A stretch of DNA of 64,000 nt from Pelecanus crispus (lineage: Eukaryota; Chordata; Aves; Pelecaniformes; Pelecanidae). The stretch lies in NCBI RefSeq assembly GCF_030463565.1, contig NC_134659.1, positions 7,138,511-7,202,510 of the forward strand, given 5' to 3'. Shown piece by piece: positions 1-11,800 of this stretch (the stretch's first letter is position 1; each line of letters opens with the position of its first letter). Made by a program: the position numbers and the translations under genes. Below the pieces are notes generated by a model. It was not told the origin of the DNA and ran no database searches. It was given only the letters and a program-made list of their open reading frames with translations.

Positions 1-3000
1 GGGCGTCTGCTGCTCCAAACCGTCCTCCTCTGGTCTTGATGTGCGACTCGGTGACAGCTTTCGTGCCTGCCTGTGTGCTCTTGGGCAGGGTTTGATCCTG
101 CAGGCTTCATTCCTTCTTCATGGAAATCCTAATTTGTCCAAAACTCAAAGCTCGCCTCTCTTGCATTCCTCGAGATTTTGGTGGTGGAAGCCTGTTAGTT
201 GGGGTGGGTGAAGGACTGATTTGATTTAATGCCACTGTAATTTAATCCTCTTCTCACAGGATTCTGCACCGGGCAGGGAGCATCCGGCTGCACCCCGCGT
301 GCGAGCTGTGGCGTTGGGTTTGCTCGCGTTTCCTGAAGCTCTGCAGCTTTCTCAAACCATGCAAAGCGTGCAAAGGGTTACAGATGCCTGCAGGTTTCGC
401 CCAGCGAGGCAGATATTATGGGAATTGTATGCATGCCTGAGCGGGAGGGAGGCTCGGCTGCTTGGCATCCGCTTGTCACATGGGGCCTTGTTTGGATGCC
501 AGAGGAAGGATCCTGAGGTTGCCATCCAGAATAGATGCTTGTTCTTAAGCTAGTTGCACCCTTCCAGTGATTCTCAAATAACAGAGGGCCAAGCTTTCTC
601 TGCTCCGAAAATTCCTGGAAAATGCCTGACACTTTTCATTATGCATTGGAAAGAATGCTTTAAAAGAGCTAAGTAGCAAAATAAACAGTTGCTTGTAAGA
701 TCACAAAAAGGAGTGTTTTATGAGCAGTTAAAAAAAAAGTCTAGCTTTATCGAGCTGCTTCAGTGGGCTCGGTTCTGACAGGCTTGTGATTTCCCCAGTT
801 ACTTTGGGAAGCGCTTGCCAAGTGAGAGTGGGCTCAGGTCCTCAGGGGAATAGGGCTTGGGCATCTTCCCATGTCCAAAATGGTACAGACCCAATTCCCC
901 TGTCCGCACTTGTAGAAGTCATGTTTCAGTCAAGTTTTTACAAATGCATTTCCTTCCGAGAGGGTGATAAACGCTCAGGAGCCGCCTTGCCAGCCCTGCC
1001 TGCTCTCCGGGTAGCAGCTGCCTCTGCAGCCACCCACCTCCTCCTGCAGCCAGGCAGCAAGGCTCTTCCTCCGACAAGAGCACCTGGAAAATGCCGTTGC
1101 TGCCTTTATGTATATTCAGGCAAGAAAAAACAAGTGGTACTGCTTGGCACCAAGCCAAAGCTCATTAACAGAAGCTCCTTGGTACCTTCTGATGGGGATG
1201 GCGTTGCTTTACCGTTTTGTAGTCCCGAACATGGGCTTGCCTGCAAACGAGCGTGAAAATCCCAGCCTTAAATTAAGAGCGTAACTCTTGAGCCAGGAGC
1301 CTGGTTGAATTGGGTAGAAAGATGCAGCTGGGGATACAGGATCAGCCCTGAAGTGCTCAGACTCGTGGCTAGCTCTCCATTTGTTCACGCTGGGTTTGAA
1401 ATAAAGCTACTTGTGTGAGAAGTGCATTGCCTTGAAGTGCAGCTTGTTAGGAGTGAAACTAGCAGCAAGGCTGGAAGGCAAAACTGAACTCATTGCTTGC
1501 TATAGCTTAAAAACAATTGAAGCTGGCTTTCCCCCTCTTGTTCTTTGAGGGGGTTTAATAAATGAGCTGTGAAAATATCTCTGGGGAGAGATGATTTTTT
1601 AATGTAGCTATCTTTTAAGCATATGCTTGCCTTATCAACATTTCTAACAAAGTCTTAAAGTGGAGAAATGTCTAAATGGGTTAGGCTCTTCAGTGCCGTT
1701 AGCGCTCGGTGGGATTTGAGCACGTATCTCTCTGGTGGCATGGAAGAAACCAGCCTTAACCTTCAAGCCCGGCAGCCACAAGTGGTGGTACCAGCGCGTA
1801 CGTCACGGTACTGGTTCTTGAGGGGAAGCAAGAAGTGCAGGCTGGGGATGCTGCGGTCAGCACTACACTGAAGTGTAGACAACGTGGAATCAGTGTATTG
1901 CACTTTTTGTTTTTATTTTCTGTTTACAGTGATCCAGCTCCACACGGTTCTCTGTGTGCATTTTGGTCAAGAAGCTCAAATTCACTCTATTTTTAAAATG
2001 AAAGTTAGTGTGCAGCTTTCCTTTGGATTCTGTTCCACTCTTAAAGCCACTAGACAAAGCCCAAGCTTGCGTAGTTCCTTCAGTGTGAGAATAATGTTGC
2101 TTGGAAAATGTCAGCAGTTTGTGCTAGAAAAAAGGGGAAAGAAACTCTTTCAAAACCCATGTGAAAAACATTTACAATTTTCCATATCGCTTTAGCCAAC
2201 GTGGAACATGCTCGGCATTTCTATATTATCTTCTGTCCTGGGGGAAGTCGAGGGAAGGAGCTTGGGAACAGTTTTTTGTGAAAAGCCCCGAGACCGGTCG
2301 TGCCTGGCGCCTGGCTGAGCGCTGGTGCCTCCCGAGCCCTGTTCAGGCAGCGGTGCAGGCAGCGCAGGCAGCCTGCCCGGCTGGAGCGTGGCCAGGGTGC
2401 CGGGGCCGGGAAGCGTCGGGATGCTTTGGCTGAGCGGCGCTGAGCACCAGCTGTCCCGACGCTCCCTCTGCGGCTCCTGCCAGAGGTGATCTCGGGTGTT
2501 ACTCTGCGATCGCTCCTCCTCTCCTCGAGTACTGTCAGGGGGAAAAAGCATTGAGGTATTTTACTAGAAACCCAAAGGCAGATTTCAGTTCAGACTTTGG
2601 CGCACAGCACTCAAGAAAATTGCTGATTCAGCCCTCGGTTCCCAATCCCTTCTCATTACCCCTTGTTTCTTGTCAGCTACAGTGGTTTAATAGCTTTACA
2701 AAGATACTTTGCATTTAACATTTGCAGCCGTTCACCTCCGTGATGCAGAGCTCGGCTGAGTGAATTTGAGATGATGTGAGAGGCAGCGTAGTTGAATATT
2801 GAAGTTTTCCTTTGTTTTCTGCTTGTCTTTAAACTCCGTTATTTATCTAGTGAAGTTTTCCCCCGCTTCCAGTCCTTGTCGGCAAGAGGACATTTGTATT
2901 TGCAAGGGTTTGTAGGAGACGGGTTCCATATCTTGCAGCCTGTGGGATGTTGGAAATGTTTTGCAAGCCAGAGAAGGCGGATAAAGGTCCTTAGCTTGTG

Positions 3001-4911
3001 TATCCCCCGCCTCAAAGCAGCCTCCCAGCTAAATACTGCTTGTAGTCTCGGGATTGATCTTGCACAGCTGGAGATCGCAAAGCGATGGTTACTCCTGCAG
3101 CCGGTTGGGTTTTTTCCTCCTGGTACTTACCTATCATTTGTTGCTAACACCTACGCTCTTCCTGTGCCCGTCTGCGCCTTCTCAAGGCACGAACCGCTTG
3201 CTTTTGCCTTCCCGCTTCCACAGCTAGCGCCAGGGACGCTGCCGACTCGGCGTGGGCGTCGCGCCGGGCGCCAGCGCCCGCGGGTTTGCACGGCAGCTCG
3301 GGAGCAGCGGTGCACGGAGCAGCTCCGCTCCAGCAAAGCTTGGTGGATGCTGTGCCCAGTGCCGGGCGCAGCCTTGCTGCCTTCACCTTCAGTTTGACTC
3401 TTTAAAAAGAAATACTCGGCGCCAGCCTGGTCTTTCAGTATGCATACACAGCCCTTTTTATTTATGAGGTTTGTTTTTTTCTTTTTAAACACAGCGAACA
3501 AGTAATCCCTATCCTGCATCCTGTACTCAGTCCTGAAGGTTAAAAGCTGGTTTTGTGCCAACTTCATTATGTAGAAGCCAAATGCTTCTACCAATTAACT
3601 GATTACTGTTTTGGAGGGGGCTCAAAAGGCAGATGGAGTGACTGTGCCGGCAATATTAATGACCGTGTTGCAAAGGGTGAGAATTTTATGCAGAGCAATG
3701 TGAAAACGTGCTGGCAAACTTGCGAAGGCATTGCTGAGAAATACCGGAGAACGGTGTTTTCCTTCTAGTTCTGAGCTCAGGGTAATAAATAACGTGTGAT
3801 TTCACAGCTATACCAGGCTGAAATGCGCTGTCTGTCGTTTGAGGCTGTCAATATTTCACGTCCGAGGACAGGCAGTGAGAACGGGGCCACCCAAACGTTA
3901 CAGGCGGGTGGTGGGAGACGCGCGGACCACTAACTTTGGGTCGCCAGTTGGTTCTGTTGGGAAATAAACTACTTGAAAATGGGTGGGTGGGTCTGAGGGA
4001 GGCAGGGGGAGTGAAGGAACCCAGCCTGCCCGGGTCGGGGTGGTGGATGCGTGCCGGGGGTGCAGTGGGAGCCGTGGGGCTTGGTTTTAACTGCATAACT
4101 AATACAGTCTGTGCATCTAAGTCTCCTGGACGAATGTCTGTCCCATAAGAGGAAAGCTCTCCGACAAGCGATTTCCATGAAATTTGCAGGAATTTAATAT
4201 CTATAGCAGAGGCAGAGAGGTCCCCAGCTGGATTTGAAATGAGCCAGCAGGCTGAGGAGTTACTGGCAGTGCCCAGCTGAAAGGCAGGCAGTGCGGGGAG
4301 GGTTTTTCCTTTGGGAAACTGGCTGAAAATGTGGATTTGTGATACTTCGTTTGCCCATTTTGGAAAACCATTACAAGACACGCTTTATGCCTGCAGAATA
4401 GTGCAGTAAAAGATAATTTCTTGTGAAGATTTGTGAAGCTATGGCAGGTGGGTAGTCATTGAAAATCAGATTTCCCAGACATGAGCTCCATTATGCTGTA
4501 GTAATGTGACTTGTTAAGGGAGTGTAGAGGAGAGGTAATGATCTCCTTCCTGTGATTGCCCACCTGTAATCAGGATCTAAGCGTGCACAGGGCAAGGAAA
4601 ACCCGTTACACAGCATTTTTGCAAAAGCAAATCCAGTGCTACTGAGAGAGGCAGACTTCCAGGTAGCCTTGTTGTTTGCATTTTTATATAAGGTTTTCAA
4701 GAATTGCCCTATCTTTCTTGATCCCCTCCCATTTCTCCAAGCTGTTCTGTGCCATAGTCTCGTCTAAAGGTTGTACATCAGATGGCTCAGGGTTGAAATG
4801 TCAGATTTGCTGCTGTTTTGCTCCGTCACCACTGTCGAAGCGCCTGGGGTTTGCAATTAAATGTCAAAGGCATTTTGCAGAACACAGGAACCAGATGTGC
4901 TCCAAGACTAT

Positions 4912-4959
4912 GTCTGGGAAGAGCGGAGCAACTAAGTCTGGGAAGAGCGGAGCAACTAA
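4912..4959 (+). repeat. Perfect 24-bp tandem duplication
   Basis: Two adjacent identical copies of a 24-bp unit that begins GTCTGGGAAG and ends CAACTAA, at 4912-4935 and 4936-4959. No mismatch is seen between copies. It lies in non-coding DNA and looks like a recent slippage or unequal-exchange event. Confidence 0.9.
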
Positions 4960-5272
4960 TTACTTACATTGACTCTTCTTTGGAGATTTATCTCCGGATT
5001 CGGGCTGATACCCGGTGTAGGGATGTGGTCCTGGAGAGCCGTGCTCCACACAGCGCAGGCTGCCCGGTCTAGGGGTGGGGATGGAGGACACGGTGTCTGG
5101 CAGCTGCCTGCACATCGTGACTAGCTGTAAGGTGATATAACAGCTTGGGGGCCCTCGGCCAGGCTCTGGGGAAGAGCCGGTGTCTGTAAATACAGCTCAC
5201 TTAAGGGATTAATCATCAGCAGACATGTTCCTGCCTTGTCAGTGACACCTGTGTGTTTGATCCGGTTGCAGT

Positions 5273-5342
5273 CCGGGGGGAGATGGTGTCGGGGGACCTG
5301 CGCTGGAGGGGGGTGGTGGTGGTTGGAGGGGTCGGGTCGGGA
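5273..5342 (+). other. G-rich tract with G-quadruplex potential
   Basis: The plus strand holds a dense series of G runs: six Gs, then five, then six, then short GG repeats spaced by single T, then four, three and three Gs. Several sets of four runs of at least three Gs are available with short loops in the 3' part (GGGG TC GGG TC GGG). Folding is inferred from the pattern only. Confidence 0.45.
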
Positions 5343-8300
5343 GTGTTGCCGAAAGCAGCCAGGATGGGGGAAACTGTGGAGGAGGAGCAGAGCCTGCGTA
5401 CCCGGGCAAACACCCGTGGGGCTGCGGTGGGTGGGTCCCCACGGACCTCAGCATCTCTGCCGGCTATGGCCAGCCCATGCCGTGTTGTGTTCCCGCTGGG
5501 AATGTGGCATTTCCAGCTTCTCGGAAGGTGCATTCCTGCGCGGGCGGGTGGCTGCACAGTCCCGCTTTGTTCCCCGTGCCCTCTGAGGAGGCACAGAAGG
5601 ACTTGCCCCGTGACGCTGCCCATCGGCTCCTTAGAGCCGGTCGCAGCCCTCGGTGCCGTTTCTGCCTCCAGTTCTCCGGGGCAAAGCCCTCCTTGCTCAT
5701 CCCGGTAGCTCTTGTCCCAGCTCTTCTTCTGGGCTCACGCCACCCCATGAAAATTAAAGCTTTTGTGCTCAAGTCCTCCTTCACCTTTGAATGCTGTAAT
5801 TTCCAGTGGGGAATGTTCGGCGCTTGAATAATTGCACCCATTCAGTGCGTCCTGCGCAGCACCCACGACCGAGAGCAGGTCTGAAAGAGCCCAGCTCTGC
5901 GCCCAGCCTGGCCTCGCTGCCTGCACAGCATCAGGACGGCTGCCCTAGAGCGGGCACTTCTGCTTTTCAACCCTAAACCCCAGAAGTATTCACCTTCCTT
6001 CCACCTGTGCTACTGAAATAACCGCATTTCCCTGATGGAGGGAGTGTTCGGCTTAATAAAATCACGGGTAGTCTGTACTAATGCAATTGTTTTCCACCTG
6101 CTAAATAAAAAAATCTTGGTGAATTGTTTTGAAAGGAGAAGCCATGGAATGAACAGTCTCTGTTTGCGGAGGCGCAGGCAGGACCAGGGCTCTCCCGGGT
6201 CCCTCGGCCGCTGTGTTTGCCCGGGGATGCTCCCGCGCTGCTCCCTGGGCTCACCCTTGTCCCCGGGTTCGCTTCTGGCAGCGCTGCCCCTGCCCGGCCA
6301 CCAAAACTGCGGCGCTGGGGATGTTGGCTCTGGGCTGCGGTGCAGACCCTGCTGAGGCCGAAGGCAAGCTTTCCTGCCGGTCAAAGGACTCATCAGGGCG
6401 CTGGGGGTCCCTGGGAGGGAGTCAGAAGGTAATGGAAGGGTTAATCTTTTTTTTTTCCCCAGGCTCTTTAGTGATCACAAGCAACCATGATGTGCGACAG
6501 AAACACAAATACTGCGATTCAGTTAGTACCAAAGTGGCTTCCTGGCGCAGGAGCAGCCAAGGGTCTTTTAACCCCTGGGCACCCGCTGAGGGTCAGGCCC
6601 TTTTGCTTCTTTAACCTTTTCCCTCCGTGCAAAGGGAGAAGCCTTCCTGCGGTGTCAGGGCACGCGTGTGGCGATGTGCACCGTGCCCTGGGCGCAGCTG
6701 AACGGGGCGGCTTGCCCTGCCCGGCACCGTGGGTGGGAGAACGCGGGCAGCTCCCGTGGCACGCACCGAGGAGGGGCTCCGGTGGCCCGGTTGAATAAGT
6801 CACCATTTATTTATGACTTGAGGCGGGGAGGGATGCTGTGGGCTCTGGGAAAGCCCTGGGCATGGGAAGGGGAGAGGCTGGGCAGGGGCAGGGCAGCTCT
6901 CCGAGTGCGTGGGACCCTGCGGGACCCTTCTCCTTCCAGGAGCTCCGTGTGACCAACTTGAGGTCTTGCTGATTTTCTGAGCTTTTTAGCTGAATGAAAG
7001 CACAGAGGGAGGGGACCTTGCCCGGGCAGCGTGTCCCCTGCCACACCTTGCGGTCTCCTCTGGCCACGGGGATCGACTGCGGCCAGCAGCGTGTCTGGGA
7101 GGCTCGGCCAGCTCACAGCTATTGAACCCTCGCTGCAGTCTTGTCCAGAGTGCTGCCGAGACGTGAGCTGAGACACAGCTCCTGCCTGGGCCACCGTTAT
7201 TTGCTGTCACGAAGGAGAAGCAGCCGCAGGAGGGAATTGCTGCTGGGACAAGTTGCATCCAACGCTCTTTGCAGGGCTGAGAGCTGCAGGCTGCCTTGCA
7301 GAGCCTCTGCGGTGCGAGGCACGGGGATCCGCGTCGGCTCCCTCCCGTGTCTGATGGCTCCTCGGGCGGTGGGAGGTCAGCGCAGGGGTGCTCTGCCCGG
7401 AGCGGCTTTGCCCATTGCCACAACCACCCCCCGATCTCAAGGCACATCACCAAGGTGCAGGTCACGACCAGCGTACAAGGAAGCAAGCAAGGGTTGGCGC
7501 CCTTAATTCAAGCCAGACCCTCCCTGGCCCCGTACCATTAGAGATGCACGTACTCTTGCTTCTCTCTGGGTGTTGCATCCATCGTCTTTACTGGAGAGGC
7601 TCAGCCTGCTGCAAACCCCCAGGCCTGCCTGCTCCTCCTCGGGGTCGTGCCCCGCAGAGGGAAGCGGAGCAGACTGGCGTGGGAGCCAGAAAGGGAAAGG
7701 CAGCTTTTCCAGAGCCATTGCTGCACGAACCGTCCAACAGTCGCCGTTTACAGCTATCGCTCTGCGTGATCAGCAGTTGGCTAATCACCAGGGGCCAGAT
7801 GCTGCCGTCCCTGGCCGGGGTGGCCAGGGACACGGCGGGGGCAGGCATTAAGCGCTTGCAGGCTGGGCGTCCCCCCTCGCTCTTAGCTCCGTCGCGCTTC
7901 CCCTGAGCAGCGTGGGACGGATGGCCCTGGAAAGGAGCTTTGCTTGAGGGTGGGGGACTGGGACCCTGTTGTCTCCACCTCTCCTCAGACTGCCGGGGGG
8001 TTCGGCCGCGCTGCTGTTGGGGTTGGGTTTGCAGGTGGGTGCTGCTCCGTCAGGAACCGGCCGAGATGCCCAGGCTGTTTCGCACAGGCACCGCCCGACA
8101 GCCACTTGGGGGTCTGGCGCGTGGGACTCCTGCTTTGGTGTCGAAATGGCGACTGAGAAGCTCCCGGACCAGCCCCAGTATCATTGCTGCCGGGTGAGGT
8201 GCTCACAGGCAGACGCCCTGGCAGCACTAAAACGGGCTGCCAGCGCCAGTGCCGTCGGTGTGTCCTGTGCCCTAAAACTGCCCCTTAAAAATTCTCATTG

Positions 8301-8865
8301 AGAAACTTTCCCACCTGTTTTTTTTCCTTTTTAATCTGTATTTTTCACACCGGTTCCCTTCCTTGTCCCTCTTAAACAAAGCAACACCCTAATTAAGTAA
8401 ATGACCATGTATTTTTTCCAAATAGTTTGCAATATAAGGAGAGCTGTTAAATATTTTTCCCCCAGAAACAACAAGGAAAAATGATTGCTTTTTCATCTTA
8501 GCTGTAACCCACCCTGTGTTCCTTCAACGTCACGACATGCCCAAGATGCACCCCATGCAGAAACAATGCTCTGGAGCCCCTTTGTTTTCTACCAAGGATA
8601 ACTCAGATGAATTGGGTTTTTTCTTTTTTCCTTACTCGCTTCTCAGTCTTGCTGATGAAAGGAAAAGATGCGGGAACAAGGGGCTCCCCGGGAGGGTGGG
8701 AAGCTGATTAGCGGGGCTGGTGTGCCCCGGGTCCCCGGCGCGGCCGGCGGTCAGCTGTTGCCGGACCAATTCCCAGCTGCTGCGGGGGCACGGCACGGGC
8801 TCGTGGGTGCTGTGCCGGCTGGCAAAGGCCACGGCGTCATCTTCCATGGGAAGTTTCATGCTTTT

Positions 8866-8892
8866 GCTTTTTTTTTTTTTTTTTTTTTTTTC
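8866..8892 (+). repeat. Poly-T tract
   Basis: An almost pure T homopolymer of about 25 bases in non-coding DNA. It is not followed by recognisable element sequence on either side, so its origin is unknown. Confidence 0.8.
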
Positions 8893-11800
8893 CCCCTGCA
8901 TGTGACCGGTTCGTAAAGGTTAAATGGTATTTTCTGATTAAACCGAGTACTCCGGTGATCTCAGCTCATTTCCCGCTCATGCCGTATCTTTTGTCTGACC
9001 TTAGGGTAGCACTTAACCTCTCCGGACTGGAGTCCCTCTGTGTAATAGAACGACAGTATTTCCTTACATTACCAGAAGGACAGGGCGATAAATTAATTCC
9101 CGTTTATGTAGTGCTGAGATATGACCGTGATAGATTATGAGTCTGTCCCCGGAGTTATCCGTGCTCTCAGGAGCAATACGCAGCTCTATGGGGGAATGAA
9201 TTACCTCCTGAAAGCGTAACCGCTGCCTGCGCTCTAACGCTGCGAAACACAGCCGCAGCTCTGAATAGCAGCAAGTGCAATTATCCCCTTCCTCCTGCGT
9301 TTTTTGAATATTTCTGAAATTGGAGCCCGGGTGCAGCTGGTCCCAACTTGAGAGCGCTGCAGGAGGAAGGTTGGGTGAGCTCTGGCTGGCTGATAGCTAC
9401 CGAGACAAGCTAAAGCGTAAGTCTCCTTACTGTCAGCATCAGCTCTGAAGTTCAGGGGATTGCTGGATTCATTCCTGCTTCCCACGCGTTGCCCTGTGCG
9501 GAGTCGGAGGGATGCTGCCACGGCTCTTCCTGGCATGTGCTGGTGGGTGACTCTAGGAAGCCCGTCCTTGTTCCTGCTGATATCACGGCGCTTCCTCTCA
9601 ATGCTTGTTCGTTTGCTCGGTTCTTTTAAAATGCGTACGGCCTGCAGGGCTTGGGTTTGAAAACTCACTCACGTGCGAGGCAGGAGAGTTACAGGGAGTG
9701 AAAGGAAAATGCAGCATACGGCAAAAATCCCACGGAGGAGTGAGACAAGAAACCAGGGGCTGCGAGAAAGAGCCCGTGCGTGTGTTTCTTCAAGATGTGC
9801 TGAAAACGTACTGGGAGGAGCGTGTGGGCAGTTACCCTGAACAAACAGGTCTGCCTGGAGGTTTTACGGAGGGTTGGCAGCGATGGTGTCGAAAAGTGCC
9901 TGCCTCGGCAAACCTCTGCTGCTGCAGGTCGTGCGTCGAGAAATGTCCTTTTGTTCAGAGGGCAGGAGCAAAGACGTGCTTGGGGACTCCTTTGGGGTTA
10001 CAGTGGGTATAGGAAATGGTTCTTGGTAGACACTGGGCCACCGATAATCTTAGCCTAGGACCTGTTTCCCGTGACGAGCCCGACTCCTCCTTGCCTGTGA
10101 TTAGAGGGTACGCAGGTCTGAGGCGCTAGTTGCTGAAGGGACGGGTACGATTGTTTTTTAAGGGGGAGACAGACAAGATGTAAATGAATTTGCTGGTGTT
10201 TGCTCTGACAGTTGTTTGGCAGAACAATCGTGAAAGCTGTACCCAGCCTCAGGAACAGACACAAAGCGCTTCTCTCTCCTCCAGGCAGAGGCGAGCGGGA
10301 AGCGCTGCCCTCCCCGTGCGCCGCCGGCTGTCCCCGGGAAAGAGCACGGTCCATCCCTCGGGATGGAAATGCCAAACGACCATGTCTTGCCACCTTTGTG
10401 ATCGTTCCTTTGCTTCTTCGTGATCGTTTCTTTCCTTCTTTCCACTGACTTCTGCATCGTAACGCGACATTTGCTTTGACCGGCTTCCTACGCGTGCTGT
10501 AGCGACACCGCTGTACGTGCATCGTTTACCGGCGTGTGTCTGCGTACGATGGGGGAGATGGAAAGGCGCGTGGATGCGTCCATCCGTATCCCGCAGGTTT
10601 CGTGTCGCAGGGTGGGTCCCAGCTCCCTGCCCGGCTCCCGATGGGGATGCACCTGGGTGGAGCAGTTCCTCTGATGGGCTGGCAGGGTCGGCTGCACCCG
10701 TGCGGTGGCTTTTACCACGGGTGCCAGGAGGTCCTGTCACTGCCGAACGAAAGGGGCGTGCAGATTTTTGGCCTGGAAGTCAGCAACCCAGCAGCCCATC
10801 TGACGTGGTAAGTTGGGGCGGCCCACGGAGAACCTGAACGGATGCAGGAGCAAAATGAAGCCTTCAGTCACTGTTAGGGAATCGCATACATCTATTCCCT
10901 CTAAATGAATGTTTTTCATTATCTGAAGCCGAAAGGGTTTTTTTGTTGTGGAAACATCGCTCTGTGCCATTTAATCAGTATTAATTAAGCGGCTGAAATG
11001 CATTAAATGGTGCTGTAGGAATCTTCTTGGGAACGCTAGCTGCTCGAGTTTTACTGTTCCTCTTACAACCGTAAATAAGGATAAATGCCTAACTGCTACT
11101 GAAAGAGTCCTGCTGGACCTAATGAGCTGATTAAAAACAATCCTTCATTGTGGAATTATTTAGTTTTATTTAACTTTTATTTCTATTTAACTTTATTTAG
11201 ATTCCCCTTGCTTGCCATCTCTGCCTCGAAGAGTCCATGCCCGTGGTCATTTTGCAGGAGTGGGGCTACAGGAAAGGGATTTGTTTCCATTGTTATTCCG
11301 CAAGGTCTCATTTCATTAAGCTGTTGAGGAGGAAATTAATTTCAGGCCTTCCCTGGTGTTTTTTGTGCACCCAGGGGAAGTCCTCGGGCTCTGCTCAGCG
11401 TGCCCAGCCTGATGAAGGATGTGTGAAGGCAGGGTGAAGGGCAGCGGGGCTGGGGCAGGACATCACGCATGTTGTGGTTTGCAGGGATGCGGTTTTGGGA
11501 ATTATGACAAAGAGCCGAGCTGTGGCCAAATCAGCCTGGGGGATCGGGGTGCTGGTTTCTGCTGCCTTGGCCTGGAGCGGGTTCTGGCTGACGGTTGCAT
11601 CTCTGCAGCAAGAGGAGATATTTTCACATTATCCTTTGCCCTCCAGCGCTGCGAAGCCGTGGAGCTCTGAAGGGGGAGCCCGGAGCCTGGCTGGAGAAGA
11701 CGTGAACGGATTACATGGCATGTGGTTCACGTTCCGCTAATGAGCGGAGCATGTCAGCAGCCTCGTCCGTCCGCTTTCTGCTGGCGGAGGGAGCCTGCGA

